In this document: piece after piece, positions 17,076 to 26,062 of the stretch
Layout: the number at the start of each line of letters is the position of its first letter
How positions within the stretch are numbered: the first letter of the stretch is position 1
Source: Lentimicrobium sp.
GTDB taxonomy: Bacteria; Bacteroidota; Bacteroidia; Bacteroidales; Lentimicrobiaceae
DNA: 40,402 nucleotides
NCBI GenBank assembly: GCA_019429275.1
Contig: JAHYJC010000039.1
Coordinates: 1-40,402 of the forward strand
Direction of reading: 5' to 3'
Made by a program: the position numbers and the translations under genes
The notes under the pieces: model-generated
What the model saw: only the letters and a program-made list of their open reading frames with translations
What the model was told of the DNA's origin: nothing
The model's database searches: none

Positions 17076-19721
17076 ATGAGGATTGCATTGGTTTTCCTGG
17101 TCTTTATGATGTCAACTGTAGGCTCCATAGCACAAACGCTGTCGGGTATTATCGTTGATCAGAAAGGTCGTCCGATTCCCTATTCAACCGTTTTCATCAG
17201 GGAACTGATGTTCGGAACTGCAGCCAACCAGGAAGGCGTTTTTGAGCTCGCTATTCCTCAGGGTGAATATAACTGCGTATTTCAAAGTATGGGTTATCAA
17301 ACCGAAACAATACTAATCAAAGTGCCTCAAACAATAAAACCTCTGAGAATTGAACTGCAGGAAACAATTTATAACATTTCAGGCATCGTAGTTTCGGGCG
17401 ATGGTGAAAACCCGGCCTATGGCATTATGCGTCGCGTCATTCAAAAAGCACCAGTGTATGCAAAAATGGTAAAATATTATAAAGCAGATGTTTATATCCG
17501 GGGAAGTTTGGAAATAAAATCGATATCAAAAATGGTTAAGTGGATGGCAAGGGAAGATATTAAAGAATCAGGAGTTAAGGAGGGCGATGTTTACATTGAA
17601 GAATCGGTGAACGAAATTGAACATACCCCATCAAAAGTAAATCAGAGGGTAAAATCCATAACCAGTAATTTTCCGAAAGGCAATGAAAGCAGGTCTTCAT
17701 CAGCCATTGGATATATTTCCGGAAACCTATACAAGCCCGATGTTTTTGGAAATGCCTGGTCTCCTTTTGCACCCGGTGCTTTCAACCATTACCGGTTCAC
17801 TCTTGAAGGAACTGAGTTAAACGGAAATGTGTTGGTTAACAAAATTAGAATAATTCCCAAAGGCAGCGGCCCGAAATATGTAAGGGGAGTTGTTTACATT
17901 GTGGATGATCTTTGGTGTATTCATAGCATTGATGTAAGGATAGATGAACAGTTGGGCATGACAATTCAGCTTGCTCAGACTTATGGTGAGGTTCAGCCCA
18001 ATGTTTGGCTGCCTGTTGGCAACAGGTTCCGATTTGATATGGATCTGATGGGAAATTCAGGTGGGTTTTCATACAATACTTCCATCAGGTACCACGATCT
18101 CAAAGTGAATATGGCCAATGTTCCGGCTGCTACCCCTCCTCCAGCCGAACTCATTGGAAAAGCTCGGCCATCCAATCATGCTAAACGCATTGAGAAGCTT
18201 GAGAAAAAATCAGTGCCGCTGAAACAGCAAACCGAACCAACAACAACTGAAGCTTACCGGCTGGCGCGAATTCAAAGCAGGCAGGAAGAATTGAGGCTAA
18301 AAGATTCATTGCGAAGCAATCATGAATACGTTGAACGCTATAAAACCACCATCGATTCAAATGCCAGAATTACTGACACGGCATTCTGGAATAAGGTGAG
18401 ACCAATTCCGCTTGCACACCACGAAATTCTGAGTGTTGAACGCAATGATTCTTTAATGAACAGGCGCCAGGCAAACGCAAAAGACACAACAAAAATGAAA
18501 CCTGCAAACAAACGACTTTACAGAACTTTATTTACAGGAGGCAGGTACGACATAGATTCTCTTAGATGGTTTAATTCCAGTGGTTTACTCAATCCATTTG
18601 ATATTGTTTATAATACTGTTGAAGGTCTGGTTTACCGGTCTGGATTTTCTTTTGGCTATAAACCCACCGAAAAGGAAATTCTGACTGCAAACTTCAAACC
18701 AGGAGTTGCTTTTGCCCAAAAGTCATTCGTTTGGAATGCTTCTTTCCGCTATTCCCGCTCAGGGAATTCAAAGAATACAATCCAGCTTAAAACCGGCTCA
18801 GAAGGATTCGATTTTAGTCCTGAAGGAGGTGCAATGTCCCTCGAAAACTCCTTTTCTACGCTTACTTTCAGGCAAAATTTATCACGAATCTATAAAAAAG
18901 ATTACGTCAGTCTTACTCATTCCATTGTTCCGTTTTTTGGAGCAAATTTCAGTTCCGTAATCACTGCTTCCGAATCTGCTCCTTTACTGAATTCCAGTGA
19001 CTTTTCTTTCTTCTACAGGAATTCAAGGGAATTTAAAGAAAATATTCCAGACAATCAGTATTATAGCATGGATCGTCATCGCGACCTTCTGTTGGATGCT
19101 GAATTCTCCTGGAAGCCGGCTCCTTATTACTTTGTCAAAGATGGCGTAAAAATTGCCAGAAGAGGCTTGAATACTTCACCAGAATTTTATGTGAAATACC
19201 AAAAAGCTTTTCTTAATAAATCTTTCGGTACAGATTTCGATCTGCTCAGAATGGGTGTCAGGCAGAAATTTAATCTGGGCGTTGAAGGAAATCTACTTTA
19301 TCAATTAGAATTTGGTAAATATCTCAATAACAAAAAGTTGTTTTTTGATGATTTTACACATTTTAAGGCACAACCGCTGGTTGTCGGAACAAAGAACTTT
19401 TTTCAGGTATTTCAGCTTAATGATTATTACAACTGGAGTACCGATGAAGGTTTTGTTAATGCCCATATATTATACAACTCAAGGTATTTAATGCTTAATC
19501 GTTTGCCTTTATTGCGTAACCGATTGTGGGAAGAAAGGCTCTCCCTGAGTTTTCTGGCGGTGCAGCACATCGGTTATCAGGCTGAAGCTGGTTACGGGTT
19601 GGGAAACGCTCTGTATAACGTTGGAATTTATACCGGCTATGGTGGATCCGGAAAATTCTCAATGGGAGTCAGAATTTCACTTCAGGTGCTGAGTAGGAAT
19701 GAAATTGTGATTGGAATGTAG
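17076..19721 (+). CDS. DUF5686 and carboxypeptidase-regulatory-like domain outer-membrane protein
   Basis: 881 aa from the ATG at 17076 (an in-frame TTG lies two codons earlier). A signal peptide (MRIALVFLVFMMSTVGSIAQ) is followed by a carboxypeptidase-regulatory-like domain (residues ~22-90: LSGIIVDQKGRPIPYSTVFI, GVFELAIPQGEYN, VFQSMGYQT), as at the N-termini of TonB-dependent receptors. Then comes the DUF5686 region starting NPAYGIMRRVIQKAP. From about residue 480 to the end the sequence looks like barrel strands (VWNASFRYSRSGNSKNTIQL, FNLGVEGNLLYQLEFGKYL). There is no TonB plug. The family is common in Bacteroidetes and of unknown function. Monocistronic by context. Confidence 0.9.
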   Translation: MRIALVFLVFMMSTVGSIAQTLSGIIVDQKGRPIPYSTVFIRELMFGTAANQEGVFELAIPQGEYNCVFQSMGYQTETILIKVPQTIKPLRIELQETIYNISGIVVSGDGENPAYGIMRRVIQKAPVYAKMVKYYKADVYIRGSLEIKSISKMVKWMAREDIKESGVKEGDVYIEESVNEIEHTPSKVNQRVKSITSNFPKGNESRSSSAIGYISGNLYKPDVFGNAWSPFAPGAFNHYRFTLEGTELNGNVLVNKIRIIPKGSGPKYVRGVVYIVDDLWCIHSIDVRIDEQLGMTIQLAQTYGEVQPNVWLPVGNRFRFDMDLMGNSGGFSYNTSIRYHDLKVNMANVPAATPPPAELIGKARPSNHAKRIEKLEKKSVPLKQQTEPTTTEAYRLARIQSRQEELRLKDSLRSNHEYVERYKTTIDSNARITDTAFWNKVRPIPLAHHEILSVERNDSLMNRRQANAKDTTKMKPANKRLYRTLFTGGRYDIDSLRWFNSSGLLNPFDIVYNTVEGLVYRSGFSFGYKPTEKEILTANFKPGVAFAQKSFVWNASFRYSRSGNSKNTIQLKTGSEGFDFSPEGGAMSLENSFSTLTFRQNLSRIYKKDYVSLTHSIVPFFGANFSSVITASESAPLLNSSDFSFFYRNSREFKENIPDNQYYSMDRHRDLLLDAEFSWKPAPYYFVKDGVKIARRGLNTSPEFYVKYQKAFLNKSFGTDFDLLRMGVRQKFNLGVEGNLLYQLEFGKYLNNKKLFFDDFTHFKAQPLVVGTKNFFQVFQLNDYYNWSTDEGFVNAHILYNSRYLMLNRLPLLRNRLWEERLSLSFLAVQHIGYQAEAGYGLGNALYNVGIYTGYGGSGKFSMGVRISLQVLSRNEIVIGM

Positions 19722-19917
19722 TCAGCAGGATTGCCATAAACAATGTATTTTCTGGAAAAGCATACCAGACCGATGTTAACAATAAATAATAGTTGACAGC
19801 CCTAGTGTATATATGTAACGATTTTGCAATGCATTTGCCCTGATGCGCATGATCTGTCTGAGGGTGAACTAAGACTTATTTAATTATCTTTATATTTTAT
19901 TAATAGCAGCCGAAAAT

Positions 19918-20547
19918 ATGAATAAGCATTTCATTATCTTGGGATTAAGCATAGTTTTAATCTCGTGTAACCCAACTTCGACCGAAAGTTCGCTAAAAAA
20001 TGATATCGAAGCCATCAATTCCGTTGACGCACCCGTTGCCAATATTTTTTGGAATGAATTAAAAAGTTTACAAGGAAAGACATTTGAAGGTAAGTTAGTA
20101 AGTGCACCTGCCAATGATGATTTTGCAGGAAAAAAATTGGTTATGCATGTGCTTTACAGCGATGACGAAACTATTTTAATTCCTTTCAACGTTCGTGATG
20201 ACTTATCAAGAACCTGGGTTTTTAAATACAAACAAGGCAGAATCGAACTGAAACACGATCACCGGATGAGAAATGGGGAGAATGATGATATTACTATGTA
20301 TGGTGGCACCTCAACAAACGAAGGGAAACCCGGTATGCAGGTTTTCCCGGCTGACCAGGAAACAGTTGAGATGATTCCGGATGCATTTTCAAATATCTGG
20401 TGGGTGACCATTGACAGCACGACGTTTACCTATAACTTAAGACGTGTTGGTACAGACAAGATTTTTACTGTTGCCTTTGATTTGACCAGTGAAATTGAAA
20501 AACCAACACCATCATGGGGCTGGGAAAATTTTGAAAACAATAAATAA
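19918..20547 (+). CDS. Lipoprotein of unknown function
   Basis: 209 aa. A short signal peptide with lipobox LISC gives lipidation at C17. The mature part is soluble-looking, with no transmembrane segment: NIFWNELKSLQGKTFEGKL, DDFAGKKLVMHVLY, ELKHDHRMRNGENDD and a Trp-rich C-terminus (NIWWVTI, SWGWENF). I recognise no family. KLKHDH-like basic/His-rich residues could bind a ligand or metal, but this is speculation. The FAD-oxidoreductase gene starts 78 bp downstream on the same strand; no clear promoter was found in the 196-bp upstream gap. Confidence 0.8.
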   Translation: MNKHFIILGLSIVLISCNPTSTESSLKNDIEAINSVDAPVANIFWNELKSLQGKTFEGKLVSAPANDDFAGKKLVMHVLYSDDETILIPFNVRDDLSRTWVFKYKQGRIELKHDHRMRNGENDDITMYGGTSTNEGKPGMQVFPADQETVEMIPDAFSNIWWVTIDSTTFTYNLRRVGTDKIFTVAFDLTSEIEKPTPSWGWENFENNK

Positions 20548-20625
20548 TTGTTGGCAACGAAAAATCAGGATAATACAGAAAAGTTGTCTGCTTTAAAAGA
20601 ATATTGTTCAGAAAGGAAACCAGGC

Positions 20626-21843
20626 ATGTTTCAAAGCATTAAACAAAAACCAAAGGTAACAGTGGTTGGAGGTGGCCCGGCAGGAATGAGGGCTGCCTGG
20701 GTTTTGGCAGATGATTTCGAAGTACATCTTTTTGAGAAGGAGAAGATGTTGGGACAGAAATTTCTGGTGGCAGGGAAAGGAGGGTTGAATCTAACCAAAA
20801 ACCTGTCTTTCGGGATTATGCGCAATTTTTATTCCCCATCCGGTTTTATTGATGAAGCGCTTCAAAACTTTGATTCTGGCTCCCTTCGTGAATGGATGAA
20901 TTCTATGCAAATAGAGACTTTTGCAGGAAGCAGCGGTAAGGTTTTCCCTGTAAAAGGAATAACGCCTGCAGACGTTCTTAAAAAAATAATTCTTGGTCTT
21001 TCGCAAAAAGGAGTTGTAATTCATTTAAAGCACAAACTGGTATCATTTTCAAATGATTTGGTTTTTTCTTTCATCTGTCCTGATGGCATTACCACGATAA
21101 AGTCAGATTTTGGCCTGTTTGCCTTCGGCGGAGCATCATGGCCTGAGACAGGTTCAAATGGTGAATGGATAAAGATTTTTAATTCAGCCGGACTTCTGAC
21201 AACTCCTTTCAGGCCCTCAAATTGCGGCATTAACATTGCCTGGCCAGAATCATTTATTAAATATCACGAGGGGAAACCCCTTAAAAATATTGAGATTACA
21301 GTTGGTGGTTCAAAGGCAAGAGGAGAGGCACTGATAACAAAATCAGGTATGGAGGGCTCTGCCGTTTATCAGCTTGTTCCTACCATAAGAAATTTAATTG
21401 AAGAAGGCAAAAAGCCAGTGATTCAACTTGATTTAAAACCATTCAACTCGCCGGAGTCATTGGCATTAAAGGTAAATAATATTAAAACTGACACAAAAGA
21501 TTACACAGTTGCTCTGAATTTGAATGCAGTGCAAATGGCACTTCTGAAAATATTTACTGACAAGGAAACTTTTTCTGATCCTTTACAATTCATCAGGGCA
21601 GTTAAAGCATTGAGGCTTAAAGTGCAATCGCTCAGACCCATTGAAGAGGCAATCTCAACAGTTGGAGGTTTAGATCTGAATGAAATAAATTCTGATTTTT
21701 CACTGAAGAAATATCCCCGGATATTTGTTTCAGGGGAGATGCTCGACTGGGATGCACCTACAGGTGGTTTTCTATTGCAGGGGTCTTTTGCAAGTAGCAA
21801 CCATGCTGCAATGGGTATAATAAAAAAAGCCCACTTCAAATAG
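20626..21843 (+). CDS. NAD(P)/FAD-dependent oxidoreductase, TIGR03862/HI0933-like flavoprotein
   Basis: 405 aa from the ATG at 20626, preceded by AAAGGA; the open frame extends to a TTG at 20548, but the extra 26 residues are polar and precede the FAD motif. The dinucleotide-binding motif VTVVGGGPAGMRAAW (residues ~11-25) and GKGGLNLTKN are typical of the HI0933/BaiN-like flavoprotein group. GGASWPETGSNGEW and the C-terminal VSGEMLDWDAPTGGFLLQG also match the TIGR03862 type as I know it. Substrate unknown. A minus-strand terminator overlaps its last codons. Confidence 0.88.
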   Translation: MFQSIKQKPKVTVVGGGPAGMRAAWVLADDFEVHLFEKEKMLGQKFLVAGKGGLNLTKNLSFGIMRNFYSPSGFIDEALQNFDSGSLREWMNSMQIETFAGSSGKVFPVKGITPADVLKKIILGLSQKGVVIHLKHKLVSFSNDLVFSFICPDGITTIKSDFGLFAFGGASWPETGSNGEWIKIFNSAGLLTTPFRPSNCGINIAWPESFIKYHEGKPLKNIEITVGGSKARGEALITKSGMEGSAVYQLVPTIRNLIEEGKKPVIQLDLKPFNSPESLALKVNNIKTDTKDYTVALNLNAVQMALLKIFTDKETFSDPLQFIRAVKALRLKVQSLRPIEEAISTVGGLDLNEINSDFSLKKYPRIFVSGEMLDWDAPTGGFLLQGSFASSNHAAMGIIKKAHFK

Positions 21844-21850
21844 CAGGCTT
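21822..21850 (-). terminator. Terminator of the OB-fold lipoprotein gene, overlapping the flavoprotein 3' end
   Basis: On the minus strand, AAGCCT, a 12-17 base loop, GGGCTT (one T-G pair), then TTTTTTTATTA. The T-tract lies inside the last codons of the plus-strand flavoprotein gene, so the coding sequence doubles as a terminator for its neighbour. Confidence 0.55.
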
Positions 21851-21871
21851 AATACAATTACGAGCAATATT

Positions 21872-22606
21872 TTACAAGGTTACCTGTGGTGTTTTTAAAT
21901 CAGATGCTTTGGCATCTTCCATAATCACTTCGTAAGTATAACCGGCTCCAAAGTCCTTATCGATCTCAATTTTTCCCTCAAATGTCGCTATACTGCCAAC
22001 TTCCAGCACATCAAGTGTGGTGATAGTAAGGTCGTAGTTTACATCATCTCCGGTGCCATCCTGCAGATGAACCCAGTTTTTGTCCATGATACCAGCATTA
22101 AATTTTACAACAAGCCCTCTGATTTTTACAGTCTTGCCTGCATATGCCTCTTTCCCAGCAAATATAGCAGCAATATTAACGGCACCTTCAACAGGCTCTA
22201 TTTCTATGCCTGTAACTTTAGCAACATTGGGTTTTCCCATTGTTGTGGGCACCTGTTTCAGATCGGGGCTTTCGGTTACATCCTGAACGAAATAAACCAA
22301 TGGAAAGGTCCTGTTTAATTCTTTGCTTTCAAAATCATACATTTCCATAGCCTGGGTAAAATAAAGCACATCGCCGGGCTTTGCTTCACGAGCGTTTACA
22401 GCAATCCAGTACTTTTCATTGTTTTCAAAAACCTGAAGATAAGTATAATTCGAGGTCTGAATGACTTCAATAACGCTTACTCCATGCATTCCAGCAGGTA
22501 AATTCTCTGCAACAGCAGGGCTTTTGCCACGGTTACACGAATTTCCAAACAGAATCAGAACTGCTGCAGATAGGGTTATAATAAGTATTGTAACGTGATT
22601 TTTCAT
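21872..22606 (-). CDS. OB-fold-like lipoprotein
   Basis: 244 aa. Signal peptide with lipobox GNSC (C24). Two regions look like small beta-barrel, OB-like domains. Residues ~40-85 contain VIEVIQTSNYTYLQVF, KYWIAVNAREAKPGDVLYF. Residues ~130-235 contain AGKTVKIRGLVVKFNAGIMDKNWVHLQDGTG, YDLTITT and ATFEGKIEIDKDFGAGYTYEV in that order. Such proteins are often annotated as nucleotide-binding OB-fold proteins, but a secreted lipoprotein is unlikely to see nucleic acid, so the ligand is open. A -7 element lies 50 bp upstream, and it ends at the terminator at 21822-21850. Confidence 0.82.
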   Translation of the reverse strand: MKNHVTILIITLSAAVLILFGNSCNRGKSPAVAENLPAGMHGVSVIEVIQTSNYTYLQVFENNEKYWIAVNAREAKPGDVLYFTQAMEMYDFESKELNRTFPLVYFVQDVTESPDLKQVPTTMGKPNVAKVTGIEIEPVEGAVNIAAIFAGKEAYAGKTVKIRGLVVKFNAGIMDKNWVHLQDGTGDDVNYDLTITTLDVLEVGSIATFEGKIEIDKDFGAGYTYEVIMEDAKASDLKTPQVTL

Positions 22607-22652
22607 CTTTCTTTTGTAATTTTTAGGTTGCTTAATTTTTTCAGTGTGAGTG

Positions 22653-22660
22653 CAAAGATA
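22653..22660 (-). promoter_or_regulatory. Candidate -7 element for the OB-fold lipoprotein gene
   Basis: The minus strand reads TATCTTTGC, a full TAnnTTTG match, about 47 bp before the ATG. No -33 TTG at usual spacing was found. Confidence 0.45.
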
Positions 22661-22700
22661 GATTTTCTTCGGTTAATTTGTAATGAAGTACAATGTTTGG

Positions 22701-24887
22701 CTATTTCACGATTAGTTTAATAAATGTTTGCATTTCGTTTGACGACAGCACAAGAAAATATGTACCTGCCAAAAGTTTTTTATTACCTGAAATTGATTCG
22801 ATTGGCCATTCGTGAATGCCTTGATCGATAAAACCGGTTTTGAAAAAATTTATTTGTTTTCCGATGGAATTGTATAAAGTGAGTTTGCAGGAAGTCCTGT
22901 TCAATGCGTTTAGAATGAGTCTGCTATTAAGTGTAACAGGATTTGGCAAAACCTGAAGATTTACTGATGAATTTGCTTGATGTGTCTGGCTGACAACGAA
23001 TCTGAAAATCAGGGTTTGATTTTCATCATTAATTATAGTATCGCCTTGAACTGTACCAGCGATTGCATTGGTAGCTGAACCTGAATAATATCCATAAGGT
23101 ATATTTTCAAAAATCAGTGAGCCTCCCGTTATAATTCCGCTGTAGTTTCCGGCCGGACCGCTAATCGTAATTTCTGTATCATCAAGCGATGAACCATATT
23201 GATCAAGCGCCAGACAAACCATATCAGTTCTGAGTGGTTCCAGTAAAAAATCGACACCAAAAACTGTGTTTCCGGTTTCAACCAGTATATTATCAATGGT
23301 TTGTGATGTGGTATAGGGATGTGATGCTGTAATTGACCATAAACCAGAATTTAGTTCGATTGAATAAAAACCTTCGGCATCAGGATGAACTGTAAGATTG
23401 CCCACCTCAATGCTCACTTCTGTCAAATCATAAATCTCCTCGCTCATTACAACCAGGCCTTCAATAAAACCGGTTGTGGGTGTCCAGATGCCGATTGAGC
23501 CATCAAGGAGAAGATTTTGGGCATAAATATCTGCATTTCCGTTGCGGTTGTCTTCCCAACTGATGATCCACTGGTTGTTCTGAAATTCGTTCATCACTGT
23601 ATGGACTTTACTGGAAGCAACAGAACTAATTGTAACATGATTTTCAGGCCAGGTATAACTGCCATTGCTGTTGATTCTCATGGCTTTAAGTTGACCATTC
23701 ATCCCACTTAATCCGGCCTCATACATCAATATTACATCTGTTTCGGTATTTCCGGCAGCAATGGGATAATAATTTGTTGAAGAAATTGGGATGAAGATTT
23801 TCCCGTTTTCTTCCCAAAGTTTAGATCCATTGGCCGAAAATTTTTGTCCGAATATTCCCCGAAGTGTTTGCAGGCTATTCATTTCATTCCAAAACACAAA
23901 TAACTCAGAACTCCCTGGTGGGATTGCAATATGTGGATAGAATTGATGAAACCCAGCTGCAGAAGATGCCTCAACTCCATTAACGGCATATTGAGCAATA
24001 CCTTGATTATTAATATGATGAACCCAGACAGAGGAAAGTGAATTGTTGTCGCGGTCGTCGTTCCAGGCTATATAAAAACCATCGCTGCCATCATTGATGA
24101 ACGGCAAAATTTGTGTCCAGGCTGAAATTCCTCCGGCATTTGAAACAACAGTTGGTGTCATCCACACAGGAGCCCCGTTACTGTTGAATCTCCGGGCAAG
24201 TATGTGACGGGTAGGAGCGTTAATAGGCCCACTGTCTTCATAATACTTAAGGATTATTTCATCAACCCCAACGGGTATCATCTGAGGCCAGGTCAGCCTG
24301 TTTGCTGAGCTAAGGGTAATTCCATTATCGCCCCATAGTTTCAGTCCGCTTGGACTGATTTTTTGCATGATAATGACATTTCCCGACATCCATGCGAAAA
24401 CAGCATTTCCGGCTTTGGTAGCTGTTACTTTGGGCGATGCATTGAATTCTGAATTATTTGAAAGTGGTAAGCCATTGCTGCCCCAAACGTGCTCTCCCGA
24501 TGGTGAAATCCTGTATGCATAGGCGTTGTTATTCCCATTTCTGATGTCCTGCCAGGTCATGATGCAGTGATTGGTAACATCTGCCGCCATATCCCAGTCG
24601 GTGAGCCAACTGTCGGATGTATTGCTGCTTATCAAAATTCCATTCGAAGACCACATTTCATTGCCTTGGCTATCAAGTCGTTGCAACCTGACATTGTAGT
24701 TGCCCCCCTCACTTGAAAAATATCCAATATAACTGTCCCCGTTAGGACAAGTTGCAATTTTTGGTATGGCCTGTTCGCCCGAAAGCACACAAATGGCATT
24801 GTTCACAGAAGGGTCACTGCTCCATTGTGCCCAGGAAACCGAGGCCTGAAACATCAGAATTAAAGTGGAAATCATAATCTTTTTCAT
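22701..24887 (-). CDS. T9SS-secreted propeller-like protein
   Basis: 728 aa. Signal peptide MKKIMISTLILMFQASVSWA. Residues ~25-480 contain repeated blades of the form RxSPSGxxxWGxNGxxL and W-[QEN]-D-x-R-x-[GN] (WQDIRNGN, WNDDRDNN, WEDNRNGN), suggesting a beta-propeller-like fold. Residues ~480-640 hold carboxypeptidase-regulatory-like sandwiches (HPDAEGFYSIELNSG, ENIPYGYYSG). Residues 644-728 are a classic type IX sorting domain, LQVLPNPVTLNSRLILN, LYNSIGKQI, LLAGTYFLVL, ending FIKLIVK. Inference: exported by Sec, then across the outer membrane by T9SS, and attached or released. Function unknown. Monocistronic. Confidence 0.88.
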   Translation of the reverse strand: MKKIMISTLILMFQASVSWAQWSSDPSVNNAICVLSGEQAIPKIATCPNGDSYIGYFSSEGGNYNVRLQRLDSQGNEMWSSNGILISSNTSDSWLTDWDMAADVTNHCIMTWQDIRNGNNNAYAYRISPSGEHVWGSNGLPLSNNSEFNASPKVTATKAGNAVFAWMSGNVIIMQKISPSGLKLWGDNGITLSSANRLTWPQMIPVGVDEIILKYYEDSGPINAPTRHILARRFNSNGAPVWMTPTVVSNAGGISAWTQILPFINDGSDGFYIAWNDDRDNNSLSSVWVHHINNQGIAQYAVNGVEASSAAGFHQFYPHIAIPPGSSELFVFWNEMNSLQTLRGIFGQKFSANGSKLWEENGKIFIPISSTNYYPIAAGNTETDVILMYEAGLSGMNGQLKAMRINSNGSYTWPENHVTISSVASSKVHTVMNEFQNNQWIISWEDNRNGNADIYAQNLLLDGSIGIWTPTTGFIEGLVVMSEEIYDLTEVSIEVGNLTVHPDAEGFYSIELNSGLWSITASHPYTTSQTIDNILVETGNTVFGVDFLLEPLRTDMVCLALDQYGSSLDDTEITISGPAGNYSGIITGGSLIFENIPYGYYSGSATNAIAGTVQGDTIINDENQTLIFRFVVSQTHQANSSVNLQVLPNPVTLNSRLILNALNRTSCKLTLYNSIGKQINFFKTGFIDQGIHEWPIESISGNKKLLAGTYFLVLSSNEMQTFIKLIVK

Positions 24888-25225
24888 GACAATGTTTTCT
24901 AATGGTTAATATTGACAATTTCACTAATTATACCAAGCTTCTACAAATCTTTAAAAATCAGCTTTAGAGAAATACCCCTGACTTTTATCTGTTTAACTCT
25001 GAGTTTAAAACAAGTATCCAAATTACTTATTTTTTTCTTTGCTTGTTTAAAAATAAATTTCAAAAATAATTGAATAAGTTGATCCCTTTTTTACTGAAAA
25101 TGTTTGGGAGAAGTGATTTTTTCCTTCTTTAAAGCAAGCCTGGCAATTATTTTCAGTAATTTGAATCTCTGTTTTTGCCTGCAGTATTTTTGAATTTAGT
25201 ATATTCGCAGTCACTAAATTATTCA
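24888..25225. other. Divergent promoter region
   Basis: 338 bp. On the plus strand it holds the SDR promoter (25160-25188). On the minus strand TATTTTTG at 25068-25061 could be the -7 element of the T9SS cargo gene, with a long leader of about 170 nt and no clear -33 box. Nothing else was seen. Confidence 0.5.
25160..25188 (+). promoter_or_regulatory. Promoter of the SDR gene
   Basis: TTTG (25160-25163), 17 bases, then TATTTTTG (25181-25188). It predicts transcription start near 25195 and a leader of about 30 nt to the ATG at 25226. This argues against the upstream TTG at 25175 as start. Confidence 0.5.
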
Positions 25226-26020
25226 ATGGACTTCAACGGCAAATGTTTCTGGATTACCGGTGCTGCGTCAGGTATGGGCAAATCGTTGTCGTTGTTATTG
25301 GCATCCTTTAATACCCAATTGATACTTTCCGACAGAGATGTGAAAGGATTAAGTCAGGTTGCAGATAAAGCAATCGCTTTAGGAGCCCGGGTTTTGACTT
25401 TGCCTTTGGATATGTCAGATTCCGGATCAATCCGAAAGGCAGTTTCAGGAGTTTTGACAAATGTTAAACGTATTGATGGATTATATCAGTTTGCGGGTAT
25501 CAGCCAAAGATCTTTGATAATTGATACACCCCTTGAGAATGATCGTAAAATAATGGAAGTTAATTTTTTTGGGGTAATTGAACTGGCAAAAGCACTGCTG
25601 CCTCATATGATAGATCAGGGAGGTGGCCAGATGGCAGTGACTTCCAGTTTGGTCGGAAAGTTTGGTTTTCCCTATCGCTCAGCTTATTCAGCTTCCAAGC
25701 ATGCACTACACGGCTATTTTGAAAGTTTGAGAACAGAGAACTCCTTAAACAACATCAGAGTCAGCATTCTTATCCCTGGAAGAATTCAAACCAACATTTC
25801 GCTATTTGCGCTTGATAAAGATGGTAAGGAGCATGGAAAAATGGATCCGGGACAAGCCAATGGCATTACAGCTGAAAAAGCGGCAAGACAAATTCTGAAA
25901 GGGTTGAGAAAAGAAAAGAAAGAGATTCATGTCGGTGGCAAAGAGTTGCTGATGCTTTATATCAGGAGATTTTTCCCGGCACTGTTTTATTACATTTCAT
26001 CGCGCATTAAACCTGTTTAA
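25226..26020 (+). CDS. Short-chain dehydrogenase/reductase (SDR)
   Basis: 264 aa from the ATG at 25226. Classical SDR landmarks: cofactor motif TGAASGMG (residues 11-18), VNFFG (N113), catalytic Ser at 140/141 in VTSSLVG, Y154 and K158 in YSASK. The first strand is followed by SDR (residues 36-38), a region that helps choose NAD or NADP; I do not assign the cofactor. The C-terminal LYIRRFFPALFYYISSRI is hydrophobic and may contact the membrane. Substrate unknown. The VOC gene follows 42 bp downstream, so they are likely co-transcribed. Confidence 0.9.
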   Translation: MDFNGKCFWITGAASGMGKSLSLLLASFNTQLILSDRDVKGLSQVADKAIALGARVLTLPLDMSDSGSIRKAVSGVLTNVKRIDGLYQFAGISQRSLIIDTPLENDRKIMEVNFFGVIELAKALLPHMIDQGGGQMAVTSSLVGKFGFPYRSAYSASKHALHGYFESLRTENSLNNIRVSILIPGRIQTNISLFALDKDGKEHGKMDPGQANGITAEKAARQILKGLRKEKKEIHVGGKELLMLYIRRFFPALFYYISSRIKPV

Positions 26021-26062
26021 ATGCTCGTCAATAAACATCAGCTTACGTAGCAACATCAAAGA

